A stretch of 64,000 bases of DNA from Protula sp. h YS-2021 (lineage: Eukaryota > Annelida > Polychaeta > Sabellida > Serpulidae), in contig OX457027.1 of NCBI GenBank assembly GCA_949752745.1, positions 14,291,556 through 14,355,555 of the forward strand. Direction: 5' to 3'. The translations under genes were made by a program, and so were the position numbers. This document shows, piece after piece, positions 40,101 through 49,990 of this stretch. The notes beneath the pieces were generated by a model. The model did no database searches and was not told where the DNA came from. It saw only the letters and a program-made list of their open reading frames with translations. Numbering within the stretch: the stretch's first letter is position 1; the number at the start of each line of letters is the position of its first letter.

Positions 40101-41284
40101 GATTTTAGAGACACTATATAGGTACGTCGAAATTATAATAATCCTGAATTTAAAAAAAAATGTAATCAATAATTATATACATGTATGCGCACATTGTAAG
40201 CCGGTTTGAGCAGGTTGTCTGGAAAATCGGTATATAAAAACTTACCACTATTACTATTATTACTAACGACACCCCCACCCGCAGTTATGCATAAAACGGC
40301 CACCCCCTCCCCCCACAGTAACACACACAACAGACACCATCTACCCCATAGTAACACATAAAACGGTCACCCCCTACCACGCCCCCCACAGTAACACATA
40401 CAACAGACACCCCTCCCCCGCAGTAATAGCTGGAGGGGGGGGGGGTGTTGAAGCCGTACGTCACGTACCTCGACAGACCCTCGCTACTGGCTCTAGCTTT
40501 GTGCGATGGAGTAGACCATTTGCCTATACGCAGCAGCGCTGGGCGTGCTTAGTACTTGAGTGGATGTATTCTCCTGGATATAATTCTGACTAGGTCTCAG
40601 CCATCAGTTTCTCTATATCTCGGCCAGGAGCTTCTCTGTATCTCAGCAAGCAGCTTCTCTGTATCTTAGCCAGCAGCTTCTCTGTATCTTAGCCAGCAGT
40701 TTCTCTGTATCTCAGCCAGCAGTTTCTCTGTATCTCAGCCAGCAGCTTCTCTGTATCTCAGCCAGCAGTTTTGTCTGTTCCAGTTTTCTTCTGAACGGAG
40801 TATATTGGAATGGACGCAGAGAAAACCTTTTCCTTGGGTGGTCTTAAGTTTTTCAGCCGGTTCACAATGGCGCTGTTACAGAATAATCCCAGCATTTATT
40901 AAAATTAACGGCAGTTTTTTCTTTTCTAACCCTTCTTAAATTACACGATTTAAGGTGCATTTCAATGTGTTTCATAACACCCCGTCCATAGTTTCAGATT
41001 ACTTCTATTTCTAATCAGATAAAAGTGCTATTTACGCTTCATGCTGTAGATAAATCTAGAGACGCAATTCTGCGGAATCAGAGAAGTAACTTCAGTGAAT
41101 GCTCTTTGTCAGAACGTGAACTTAACAGCTAAACTCGTCTATAGACTCATCTGCTCACACAAGCATTGGTTGTGAAACGTCTTAACGGCCGCTTCGAAAC
41201 ATCTTTTTTTTTTAATTGGATACATCATCGGTAACAAATATAATGGTAATGCATAGATATCTAGACACACACCTACATGTACGT

Positions 41285-41328
<44 letters not shown>

Positions 41329-44300
41329 AGAAAATATTGTTTGTAATAAAAAAACAGCAATGACAGTCCTCAACGTCCTCAACTTTCGAGTAAAATGTGT
41401 CATGTTTAATAAACAACAACCTTACAGATACGTTTCTCAGTGAATTCTGCGATATAGCAAGTTCTTAAGGCTATTCATGGAATATTTTTGATAAAAAAAA
41501 AAACAAACAAAAACAAGAAGAAGTCGTAATATTAGCAAAAAGTATATCAAACAACTTCAAAATTACAAGACTACATCAATCTCAGCCCGAATGTTTATGT
41601 TTTTTTTAAGCTGCAAACAATATATTTACTAAATCATATACAGATTTGACAGAGTCACTGAAAATTTTAATAACGTCACTAATTTGACAGATTCACTGTG
41701 GCGCATATATTAGTTGAGTTAACAGAGGGACAACATTAAGCAGAGAGGAAATCACCATTGTTTGTTGGTTTATTATGTTTTGTCTGTTTGTTTGTGTGTT
41801 TGTTTGTTTGTTTGTTTGTTTGATTACCTCTTTTTCTGCGCTGCAGTGAGGCGTGAGAAGATAGAACTTGAAGCCATAACAACAATCTCCCCCTCTAAAG
41901 TCGTTTATTCTTTGTCAACTGAGAATATCAAATACTTATTACCGTTTTTTTAAATAACACCCATTATTAATAAAGATACGTAGTCTTGATTTTAGGGGGT
42001 AATAACAATGGCATGTAGATATAAACACCATCTAAAACCAAACCTCTTTCTCCATTTCGCGTGACACTTTTAGAGTGAAATTCCTTAATTACAGAGCAGG
42101 GTAAAACATGGAGACAAATTTTAGGGCATAAATTACTAGTTATCCACCAGTCACGAGTAAAAGACCTCATAATATGCTCATAATAGCGCTATAATTAACC
42201 CTCCCCCCACCCCTACAGTGTATGTTCACCAGCTTGCTGAAGTCACAGGTCTGTGACCGTGATTGATGTGACATTGTGATTTTAATCTTCAGACATCGCC
42301 CTATCGGCACCTCATCTTGGCTCTCGAGGGGCCAGTTATTACTTTTTTAAAAAATTTTAAATATCTCCAAAATTACAAACATATTTTAAATGGTGTCATA
42401 ATATTCCAAGGCGGTGCTACTATCCTTCGCAGATTTCATAAGATATGGAGCTCATTTGTGTAACTTGGCAAAAGAGATTTATTTTTATATGTTGCTAGGG
42501 CCGTGCGTGGAATTTTATCTGTTGGAAAAAATAGCTATTATTAGAATGATAAATCAATATGGTGTTCTGTTGTTCTTCCTCTCATTTTCCTTTTTTTCTT
42601 TTTCTTTTTTCATTCATTTGTAATTTCACACGCATTCAATATCAAATATTTTCTCTGTACTTTTTATATATTAACAACTGAAAATAAAGTTTAAATGAAA
42701 ATTTTAATTAAAAGACACACAGCTGCCTGCCGCCACGGTTCTGACCACCCCCCCCCCCCCCCTTGTGTTGTATACATTTATGAAATCTGGTAAAAATAAA
42801 AAGTTGGAATTGTAACAGGACACTTTGTGTGATAAACAGTCGTTCTAAATGGCCCATTGTGTTTTTTTAATGATACTTTTTTTTGGGAATACAGTGATAG
42901 TAAAAAAACAATTAGAAACTACGAAAAGGGAATGGTTTCTTGCTAAGAAAAGGCGATATATCTTGCGTTTTCGGTGGAGATAAGTAAAACTGACTTAAGT
43001 AATTATCACAGCAGTAAAATACATTATATCTGGCATTCCAGACAACAAAGGAACAATTGATTTGTCAGTATGAATTACGATTCCCAAATATAATTACTTA
43101 CGGACCCCTTTGATGTCCCGGTTTTAAGTTTCAAACATGCATAAATTATTCAAATTGTGTAACCGATTACATATTTCTTATTTTTAAGACAATATATATA
43201 CACCTTTTTTTACAGGCACCGTTAACTCGACTTGTTTCTCTGGACATGAGATAGTAACCGCCAAAAGCGGTATTCAAAACTGCTCTTCTTCTTCCGCTAA
43301 CCCCTTAAAAAGCTCCGCGTTGATTCAGGCTTCAACGCGAAACACCCATGCGTCTTCGTTTGATGACAACTGCAGTATAACAGTGAGTGAGCATACAACT
43401 TTAGGACTGGAATGCGGGGAAGGGGGGAAAGCCAAGCCAAGAAGAAGCCGGACAAACTTCACCCTAGAACAGCTCCACGAGCTGGAAAGACTATTCGAAG
43501 AAACGCATTATCCAGATGCCTATATGAGAGAGGAAATCAGCAAAAAACTAGGCCTGTCAGAGGCGAGGGTGCAGGTGTGTTTACATTTCATCTGTAGTCT
43601 CTATTTATCTGTTATCACTTTTCAAAAACGTTCGAAGAGTTTGTAATACACACCCAAAAACAAGACTAAAATTCCAGCTCTATAAAGTGATGATAATTTG
43701 TCGTAAATGACTCAGAATTGACAAGTGAAATATAAAAAGGTGTGTGGATCATTTGTAGGAAGAAGAACGAAGCAAGCAAAAAGTTACTGCTTCGATATTT
43801 TGTACTCACATATTGTAAATTATGTTTTGATGCTAGTCATTAGAAACACTGGTCTGTTTGTTGAAGTTCAATGGTATTATTGATTGCAAATACGTATATA
43901 CTTCGTTAAACAACGCTAAGAAAGATTTTTGTGATGTTTTTAAAGGTCTGGTTTCAAAATCGCAGGGCTAAGTGTCGGAAGCAGGAGAATCAGATTCACA
44001 AAGGTAGGCCCATGCTTGTGGTCCCCTCCCATATAACCCCAACCCCCTACCCCTCCCCCACTCATTCACAAAGGTAGGCCCATGCTTGTGGTCCCCTCCC
44101 ATATAACCCCAACCCCCTACCCCTCCCCCACTCATTCACAAAGGTAGGCCCATGCTTGTGGTACCCTCCCATATAAGCCTTACCCCCTCCCCACCACCTC
44201 CCTCCCTCCCTCCCTCCCTCCCCTCCAAGCCCATTCCTTCTCAGACCTTTACATTCTTATTTCCACGCTTCTCCCTGCTGTGTACTTTGGTCTCCTTGTT

Positions 44301-44543
44301 TTTTTTATTATTATTCCAGTGCTACAGGATAACATCTAGAAAAAGTGCTGAGAAAACATTACCATGATTGCAGTTCACTTTCTATGAAACAGGATATTGT
44401 AGAAATATTGTGTCATAAATTAGCTTATGTTTCGGTTAAATTGTCTCTTCAAGCAGATCTTGACGAAAACTTATGTTTACTAAAAAACAACTTTTCTACG
44501 TAAAAAGGAGACCGAAGTACACAACAGGGAGAAGTTTCTCTCA

Positions 44544-44578
<35 letters not shown>

Positions 44579-45152
44579 TAATAGTGATAATGATATTAAA
44601 TGCATGTGTAAATAAATGCAATGATTAATGGCGTTGATGTTAATAAATTAATACGCATAATTAATTTGATATGAAGAAGAAAGGTTTAGAAAGTGAAAGC
44701 TGCCTTTTCTAGTTTTCGCTGCACAGAGGTGTTTAATCATCACCGCCGTGCTGACAGTATGTTTTTAAAAAATTTTCTCAATCCTAAGTGTAGTTATATT
44801 ACTCTTTGTTGTAGGAATCATAGTGGATAATTCTCCAACAGAGGGATGCCGTGTCGCTCCGTACGTCAACATGCCGTCACTGCGCATGGCATTTGACCGA
44901 TTTCAGATGGAAAACATGACACATCTGGACCCGCTACGCTCGCCTCTTCCCGTTCTGGCAGCGAACACAAGCCCGAGCACTGCTGCCCTGTCGAACAGTA
45001 TTCCAAATATGTTGTTTTACCCTTCGCCACTGTATGCTTTGGGGCTTAGCAATCTGGCTGCTCAGAATGGTCTGTTCGGATCGAAAAATTCCAGCATTGC
45101 GGATTTACGTCTGAAAGCGAAACAACACGCAGCATCATTAAGACTTACTTAG
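25955..45152 (+). CDS. shox: SHOX-family paired-like homeobox protein (4 coding exons)
   Basis: A sequence-specific nuclear transcription factor of the short-stature-homeobox family. The coding parts are 25955-26369, 43216-43574, 43946-44003 and 44815-45152: 1170 nt, 389 residues plus stop. All introns begin GT and end AG; the junction phases (1, 0, 1) match, and no stop occurs across any join. Residues 213-272 are a homeodomain ([12 protein letters not shown] near its start, [14 protein letters not shown] at its end) with Gln at position 50 and Asn at 51. After it come HKGIIVDN, the SHOX signature CRVAPYVNM (289-297) and the OAR motif [15 protein letters not shown] (371-385). These three together separate SHOX from other paired-like genes. 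The N-terminal 138 residues are acidic and Ser-rich and carry YSVESILG (111-118). The start is the only Met after an in-frame TAG at 25904. Assignment to SHOX is firm; exon 1 rests on phase and open frame, not on similarity, and an extra exon in the 17-kb intron is not excluded. Confidence 0.93.
27286..27352. repeat. Two-copy G-rich repeat (GGGGCATGCGGGGAAGGGGT)
   Basis: GTGTGGGGCATGCGGGGAAG, then GGGTGGGGGGA, is repeated once with small changes about 32 bp downstream. Confidence 0.8.
28493..28690. repeat. Dispersed repeat, copy 1 (see 58796-58995)
   Basis: Shares with 58796-58995, in the same orientation, the words AAAACAGCTGACCT, ATGAG(T/C)ACTATTTTC(A/G)AGGAAT, GGTCTG and GTAGAGGTTGGCTGTTGG. 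No coding frame is shared, so it is an unclassified interspersed element. Confidence 0.7.
28975..29215. repeat. ~75-bp degenerate tandem repeat, 3 copies
   Basis: GACAATATCCTGTGTGAGGG followed by GTATACATT, TATGATATC, a C-rich stretch and AAAAAATGAG recurs three times. Confidence 0.85.
29397..29665. repeat. Minisatellite, ~60-bp unit, about 5 copies
   Basis: GGGATGGAGATACCTTGGGC followed by TATCCCACACACTCTGA is repeated with drift. The array abuts the inverted-repeat element that starts at about 29696. Confidence 0.85.
29696..30222. mobile_element. Long-inverted-repeat element (~527 bp), family unknown
   Basis: The left arm (29696-29780) and right arm (30131-30222) are inverted copies. They share GTAAGGAAACGTTTTGACCC, then a GA-rich gap, CCCCGGTCGATTT, TTTTA, and ACAAACAGACC with a C run. 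The 350-bp middle is AT-rich and non-coding. The arms match over about 80 bp with a 14-bp gap, so this is a MITE-like or foldback element. The outermost bases differ between arms and I could not define a target duplication. Confidence 0.8.
30727..31172. repeat. 15-bp minisatellite (GAGTACTTAGTGGTAT)n
   Basis: About 30 copies of a 15-bp unit, close to AGTACTTAGTGGTATG, with frequent TTGTATG and GGTTTAA variants. Confidence 0.95.
31250..32165 (-). pseudogene. Non-LTR retrotransposon RT fragment, antisense, broken
   Basis: The - strand encodes the later part of a LINE reverse transcriptase. It starts near 32148 with [16 protein letters not shown], then [50 protein letters not shown], and after a frameshift near 31720 [20 protein letters not shown] and related blocks. 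The family's active site is FADD; here it reads FADV, so the second catalytic Asp is lost. At least two frame changes follow, and the 5' half of the element (endonuclease, N-terminal RT) is missing. It is a dead insertion in SHOX intron 1, opposite to that gene. Confidence 0.87.
32425..32655. repeat. Degenerate short tandem repeat (CATTGCCATTATGATAG-like)
   Basis: Words CATTGCCATT, GTGATAGCA and TTGTCATTATGACAGCA recur with a loose 15-18-bp period. A 74-codon frame across it is repeat-derived. Confidence 0.7.
33833..33950. repeat. 39-bp minisatellite, 3 copies
   Basis: ATAGACACGGTTAGCGCTGT then ATTTTTAGGGGTCATATAC occurs three times with point changes. Confidence 0.92.
35075..35360. repeat. 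Degenerate TTTTGTGGTGCCTGCTCTTC repeat
   Basis: Words TTTTGTAGTG, TTTTGTGGTG and GCTTGCTCTTC recur about every 45-60 bp. Borders are vague. Confidence 0.6.
36932..37004. repeat. (AT)n microsatellite
   Basis: Pure alternating AT over 73 bases. Confidence 0.97.
37095..37175. repeat. (CA)n followed by (AT)n
   Basis: About 15 CA units, then a GAT step and AT repeats with one TG interruption. It directly precedes a dispersed repeat copy. Confidence 0.95.
37180..37385. repeat. Dispersed repeat after an (AT)n tract, copy 1 (see 56385-56590)
   Basis: Shares CACTGGGACTGCATCGACTG, ACATGAAAGGACATCGGATA, GCAACATGGGAAACT, CGGCACTACATCATCCAC and TTTGCACGACCCTTATGCAC with 56385-56590, in the same orientation. 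Both copies begin just after an AT-repeat tract and end at GGGCAGGAAAG/GAGCAGGAAAG. The end-to-end match without a coding frame suggests a short interspersed element with an AT-repeat head. Confidence 0.8.
38455..38690. repeat. ~47-bp minisatellite, about 5 copies
   Basis: AAATGCAATTACAGATTCCC then ACTGTGTAAAATATGGTT is repeated; later copies are progressively diverged. Confidence 0.93.
39720..39902. repeat. Minisatellite, left half, split by a SINE
   Basis: ACAGTAACACATACAACGGA followed by CACCCCC recurs every 27-33 bp. The same unit resumes at about 40262 after the SINE, so the array was one block before insertion. Confidence 0.85.
39903..40264 (+). mobile_element. tRNA-derived SINE
   Basis: A tRNA-like head carries a pol III A box TGGCCGAGTGG (39915-39925) and a B box GTTTCGAATCC (39969-39979, one change from GGTTCGAATCC). 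The long spacing fits a Ser/Leu-type tRNA origin. A non-tRNA body follows, and the 3' end is an (ATT/ACT)-type simple repeat (40247-40264). It is inserted within a minisatellite whose units flank it on both sides. The head no longer folds as a complete functional tRNA, so I do not call a tRNA gene. Confidence 0.85.
40265..40425. repeat. Minisatellite, right half of the split array
   Basis: CAGTAACACATAAAACGGTC and CACCCCC units continue the array seen at 39720-39902. It ends near a poly(G) run at about 40434-40445. Confidence 0.85.
40608..40775. repeat. 23-bp minisatellite, about 7 copies
   Basis: The unit is TCTGTATCTCAGCCAGCAGC plus TTC, with CTTAG/CTCAG and GCTTC/GTTTC variants. Confidence 0.95.
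41289..41324. repeat. (AT)n microsatellite
   Basis: Alternating AT, 36 bases. A (GTTT)n run also lies at about 41775-41823. Confidence 0.95.
43216..43574 (+). CDS. shox: SHOX exon 2 (linker and most of the homeodomain)
   Basis: The acceptor is CCTTTTTTTACAG; the donor follows GAGGGTGCAG at GTGTGT. It encodes residues 139-258: a Ser/Thr-rich linker, the basic KAKPRRSR start of the homeodomain, helix 1 ([13 protein letters not shown]), helix 2 ([11 protein letters not shown]) and the first four residues of helix 3 region (ARVQ). The split between Q and VWFQ is the usual intron position in paired-like homeoboxes. Confidence 0.95.
43946..44003 (+). CDS. shox: SHOX exon 3 (recognition helix)
   Basis: 58 nt encoding [19 protein letters not shown] plus the first base of a Gly codon. 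It holds the DNA-contacting recognition helix with Gln50 and Asn51. The donor GTAGGC at 44004 and the last 10 exon bases are part of a 70-bp tandem repeat that runs into the intron. Confidence 0.95.
43994..44206 (+). repeat. 70-bp tandem triplication of the SHOX exon 3 donor site
   Basis: ATTCACAAAGGTAGGCCCAT begins at 43994, 44064 and 44134, each followed by GCTTGTGGT and a C-rich stretch. The first copy contains the real exon end (AAAG) and donor. Copies two and three recreate the same AAAG/GTAGGC donor at 44074 and 44144. Copies one and two are almost identical; the third diverges and ends in a (CCTC)n run. By the reading frame, only the first donor gives a full SHOX protein. Confidence 0.95.
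44546..44583. repeat. (AAT)n microsatellite in SHOX intron 3
   Basis: About 12 AAT units with a CAA interruption. Confidence 0.95.
44815..45152 (+). CDS. shox: SHOX exon 4 (CRVAPYVNM signature, OAR, stop)
   Basis: The acceptor is ACTCTTTGTTGTAG. With the carried G it reads [11 protein letters not shown], then CRVAPYVNM and PSLRMAF. A Pro/Leu/Ala-rich middle ([17 protein letters not shown]) matches the proline- and hydrophobic-rich part of SHOX proteins. The OAR motif ends four residues before the TAG at 45150-45152. OAR motifs modulate transactivation by paired-like factors. Confidence 0.95.
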
Positions 45153-45276
45153 TAGCGACTTTAATAACATCGAATTAATTATCATAGTTTATTTATAGAA
45201 ACGATACTCTTGTGTGGTAGTTAGTATACAGTGAAAAAAGAGTATCTAGACTGGTTTATTTATATTGAGGTTATGT

Positions 45277-45282
45277 AATAAA
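45277..45282 (+). terminator. Candidate poly(A) signal of the SHOX gene
   Basis: AATAAA 125 bp after the stop codon, the first such hexamer downstream. It would give a very short 3' UTR; later AT-rich sites are possible. Confidence 0.45.
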
Positions 45283-47082
45283 GGTATAGACAAAGCATAT
45301 AGCAGAGCTTCACTACATACTCCATATTTCTTACATCTACCGACTGAAAAAATGTGGTTCAGCTTTTTATTGTTTGTTTACGGCGTGTATGGTGTATAGC
45401 TGTTTGCTATCGTTAAACGTTAGGCCGGGCTTAGGCCAGATTTAGGGGAGGTTTAGGCCAGGTTTGAAACTCGGCGGTAAGTCAGCGGGTCATGCAGCCA
45501 GGCATAAGATCTGCTGTAAGTGCAATAAATTTACTGAATTAAGTAATTTCGAACGTAATTTTCTTGCTTGCGTTTTGTATAAAAAACCCAAAAATGAAGA
45601 TATATACCAAATATATATTTATATAGACGCCTTTACAAAACTGTTGCCTTTAAACTTGACATTGAGGTCGTCCTTACGTCACTAAGGATGGCTTGGTGAA
45701 AACTATTCACAAAGAAAACTGCTCTTTACCGTATGAAATCTATTCATATAAAATATTATTAAAATTAAATTTCATTAAAATTATTTTGGAAGACCTTGAT
45801 GAAAAGAATATTTGTTACTTATATTGGTTTAAGGAAATTTAAATATAAATTAAATTTTCTTCTTAATTTAAGGGTGATGTTAGGGAAAAGGGGGTAGCTA
45901 CTTCATTTTGTTGTTTACCTCAAGCTGCTATTAATAAGGGTAAATCACAACAACTAGCCTTATAATTAAATTTGATTATAACGTGTTAATGTTATCTTAT
46001 CTTTTGTCATGTGATTTGTTTTTGTAAACTATATCATTAACCAAAAATATTTATTTGTCTGTGACATTCTAGGAGCTTTTGATGTTGAATAAAAAAATAC
46101 ATTTGATTTATGGTCATCTTTATATTTTGTATTCTGTTTTACACTATAAACTGTGTCATTTTGACATAATTTCTGCTTCTTTTTGGCTGCTTCTTTAATT
46201 TTATATGACGCCAAGGCTATTACGAATTGTGTATCAAAAATGTGTCGAGAGTCATAATGCGTCTTTCCCTGTGTATCTCAATTATAAAAACATGGCGTAC
46301 TGTAAAAAAGGAGCGTAAATTAGTTGATTCTAATCTTTTACGCCAACGTATAATTACCAAATTCATATTATAAGGCGTTACGTCTTTTAAGTAACTGCGA
46401 GTGGGATCATTAGGACTGAGGTTAATATTTATTTAGCTGGTACTGGTTTCAATAAATCACCAAGGAAATAGCCACAATATACAGCTAAGTAGTAATCATC
46501 CAATTTTACCTGTCAATCAGCCTTTCATCTCCGACATGTTCCTCTGCACATCTATTCATGTATATTCCTACATATTACATGAAAAAAAGACTGACATTAC
46601 TCTAATATGGCGTCAGAATAGGCTAGAATTACATAGGGATTTTTTACACCTAAATTACCATACTTTTGCCACTTTTCTGGCGGCAGCCGTAGCGAGGGAT
46701 ATTATTATCAGATTGCTTATCTCAGTTAAGCGCCGGGCTCTGGGCAACAATAGAATGCTACATGCTAAATTTTCGCCATAAAAAAATTAAAAAGAAAAGC
46801 TAGAAAGATGCATAATATTTGTAGTTCGTAAAATTTCGGTTCTAGAAAAAAAAATAATATTAAAAGTAAATACAGATGAAATCATTTTTTCTTCAGATCA
46901 GTTATTTATTTTTTTTTATGATGCATGGTTATTCCCAATCAATTGTCCTCGATGAAGAACTTTACTTATTTGTCAAGAATCAACTATTAAATTTGTGACA
47001 CTTGTTTCTCGGCTTTTTCAAAGTTTTGCATAAGTTCGGACAAAAAAGGGGCGACGGTGTTGAAAACATTTCGCCATCCGTG
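45283..47082. other. No gene seen
   Basis: AT-rich sequence downstream of the SHOX gene. Short frames such as 46536-46781 show no family resemblance. No RNA gene found. Confidence 0.55.
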
Positions 47083-47195
47083 ACCCAAAGTGACAGCAGG
47101 TGCACGACCATACGACCAAGAACTGACAGCAGGTGCACAACCATACGACCAAGAAGTGACAGCAGGTGCACGACCATACGACCAAGAAGTGAGGT
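47083..47195. repeat. 33-bp minisatellite, 3 copies
   Basis: TGACAGCAGGTGCACGACCA then TACGACCAAGAAG is repeated three times. (CA)n runs follow at 47264-47290. Confidence 0.93.
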
Positions 47196-47340
47196 GTTTC
47201 TGTAAATCACGGAGCTGAGGATTGCCGGAGTAGAAACACAAGACAACTTTGATCTCCGAAACAGACACACACACACACACATACACACACATATATAGAC
47301 ACGTATTATTTATTTATTTAACTTAATTTATTTTATACAA

Positions 47341-47449
<109 letters not shown>

Positions 47450-48159
47450 AAAACCCACTGAAGTTGCGGGTTTCTTGAAAATGCGGTAAACATATTTTTT
47501 CTTGGTAGCAGATTCACAAAAGGAAGCACTGACATCAATTTAGTTTCCCAACAATCACACCAAATCTTGATAAACATGAAAAATCGAAATGCACTGTATT
47601 GCGACATTTTTTCTCACTCTGTCTTCCAACGAAATGGTTTCAGGTATCTCACTCAATAAAATGCATAAATTTCTCATAGGCTTGACATAATTTTAACCGA
47701 TGTAAGTCAAGGGACTTCCCATATCTGATTATTTCCTATTATGCCAAACAACGTTCAAATCACACAACTTCGATGTACTATGAGTATGCAAGCTTTTTTT
47801 TTCTTAAGTTAGTAAATTCGAAGCATTTTTTATTTATTTGTGGGATTTTGAGACAGTGACAATCCTGCCCCTGTGCGTATCGTAAAAGAGACATTTGATT
47901 ATGTTTTTTTTTGCCCCGATTCGGTTGATAAGCTGTTCCAACCCGGGCTTAAATAAATATTGTATCGCTACGGTCGTCATGTGATCACGTGATTTGGGAA
48001 GGTCAAAACACGAACACGTAATCCAGTTCATTTCGCACAGAGTAAGAGGCCCAACAATTATTTTTATATTTTCTAAGAAAGCAATTTTTATTGTATCTAT
48101 GGAATATCAAGATAGGCATAACCCTTGAAACACCATAGGGCATATAAAGGTTGAATTTG

Positions 48160-48180
48160 AGGGGGGGGGGGGGGGGGGGG
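48160..48180 (+). repeat. Poly(G) run of about 20
   Basis: One of the longest G homopolymers in the window. Confidence 0.95.
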
Positions 48181-48274
48181 TTCGAGTTGGCCTAGAATTG
48201 ACTTATTGACTATGCATCAACTAGTGGCTATGCATCGGTCGACTGGCTTCGTACGTAAAGTTTTGGTTGTTTAT

Positions 48275-48530
48275 GGAAAAGAAACAACGTCTACCTTCCG
48301 ACGTTGGATAGACGTCGATCATCTGACGTCTATTCAACGTTGTGTAAAGGTTGCAAATGGAAGTCGGAACTACGTCTTTCTCTTAACGTTGTACAGACGT
48401 CGAGAACATCTTGACAGCGACAGTCATTACAGCACCCTGCTCTGTGGTTATTCGGTACCACAGGATATGTATGAAATCGATTTCCATGAATATTTTTCAA
48501 AACCAAATCGGAAAAAACTTACACCCTCAT
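48275..48530. repeat. GACGTC/AACGTT-rich dispersed repeat, copy 1
   Basis: Dense short palindromic words (GACGTC, AACGTT, TAGACGTCGAT, GTTGTACAGACG) are followed by CCACAGGATATGTATGAAAT and TTCCATGAATATTTTTCAAAAC. The same order occurs at 52742-53010 with substitutions. An open frame of 108 codons crosses it but is not conserved between copies. Confidence 0.8.
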
Positions 48531-49351
48531 GAAATTCTCTTATTCTTCCTTGCTTTGCTCTGTTCACGAAGTCAGCTGTCTAGCTACCATTTCCGGTGAG
48601 CGATAATATGAAGAGTTTGTTTTTTTCTTGGTTGTGCACCTACGTCTATACAAGGTCGATTTTTCGACGATTATCCAGTGTCGATTTTATGACATTTATT
48701 CGACGTCTATTCGACCTATGCGTAACTTTTAATTTGCCAGTCCATCCTTCGCTATGTTTAGCTCATTGATTTCAACAGCTCGAAGATGTGTCAGTAAAAG
48801 CTCGGCTGGACCGAGATGACCTGGTTATAGATGACTCTTCCGGTCTTCCTTTGACAGCAAGAGTCCCTAATAACAGAACTGAATATTGATGTCAGTTTTG
48901 CCAATCTTGGAGCACGACTCGGACTGATGGCCTTATTCTCGACATGGCGCATCACACAAATGGCCCGATTACAAATTATGGCGCACGGTTTTTAAATATC
49001 GTACCGAGAAATGTATATGTTTTCTTGAGATCAGGATATAGCACCACCATTATCGCCCACAACAAAAATAGCTCTAAAATGGCAAAAACCATTCCTTACT
49101 CAGGTTTGGGAGTTTCGTCGCGGTCTAAAACAATGCGCCACGATACTCCTCATTGTACTATTTTTTTAAAAAAAGGCCCGTAAGTCCGAACCTCGGCGTT
49201 CTGGAACGTTCGGCGAAAGATGCACAGATTCGAGGATGGAGATCAATGGCCATATCTATAAGAGGAACTGTGACTCTTTCTATACTAGGAAGAGAGAAAG
49301 AGTTCGCTTTGACTGAGCTAATCCAGGACTAGAGACGACCAGTCGATGCGC

Positions 49352-49990
49352 CAGTTTGACCGATGGGGTCTAACAATTTGGCCGATTAGGTCCAACAATT
49401 TGACCGATGGGGTCTAACAATTTGACGGATGGGGTCTAACAATTTGACCGATGGAGTCTAACAATTTGACCGATGGGGTCTAACAATTTGACGGATGGGG
49501 TCTAACAATTTGACGGATGGGGTCTAACAATTTGACCGATGGGGTCTAACAATTTGGCCGATTAGGTCCAACAATTTGACCGATGGGGTCTAACAATTTG
49601 ACGGATGGGGTCTAGCAATTTGACCGATGGGGTCTAACAATTTGACGGATGGGGTCTAACAATTTGGCCGATTAGGTCCAACTATTTTACCGATGGGGTC
49701 TAACAATTTGACGGATGGGGTCTAACAATTTGACCGATGGGGTCTAACAATTTGACGGATGGGGTCTAAGAATTTGGCCGATTGGGTCTAACAATTTGGC
49801 CGATGGGGTCTAACAATTTGGCAAATGGGGTCTGACAATATGACCGATGGGGTCTAACAATTGACCGATGGGGTCTAACAATTTGACCGATGGGGTCTAA
49901 CAATTTGGCTGATGGGGTCTAACAATTTGACGGATGGGGTCTAACACTTTGACCGATGGGGTCTAGCAATTTGACAGATGGGTTCTAACC
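49352..49990. repeat. 22-bp minisatellite, about 29 copies
   Basis: The unit is close to GGGGTCTAACAATTTGACCG plus AT. Variant units (GACGGATG, GGCCGATTAGGTCCAAC) recur in ordered blocks, suggesting a higher-order unit of several 22-mers. Confidence 0.96.

Larger units (their letters stand above)
26370..43215 (+). other. SHOX intron 1 (16.8 kb)
   Basis: A GTAAGC donor and a CCTTTTTTTACAG acceptor bound it. Inside lie a long-inverted-repeat element (29696-30222), an antisense broken LINE (31250-32165), a SINE (39903-40264), several minisatellites, (AT)n tracts, and copies of two dispersed repeats (about 28490-28690 and 37180-37385). The rest is AT-rich without genes. Long introns of developmental homeobox genes often hold enhancers; I cannot point to one without a cross-species comparison. 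Confidence 0.75.

Noticed and set aside
43575..43646. Homeodomain frame running on past the exon ([12 protein letters not shown]...)
   Set aside because: It reads intron: the homeodomain continues as VWFQNRR in exon 3 after a clean GT-AG intron.
48206..48532. 108-codon frame
   Set aside because: It crosses the GACGTC-rich dispersed repeat and the frame is not kept in the second copy.
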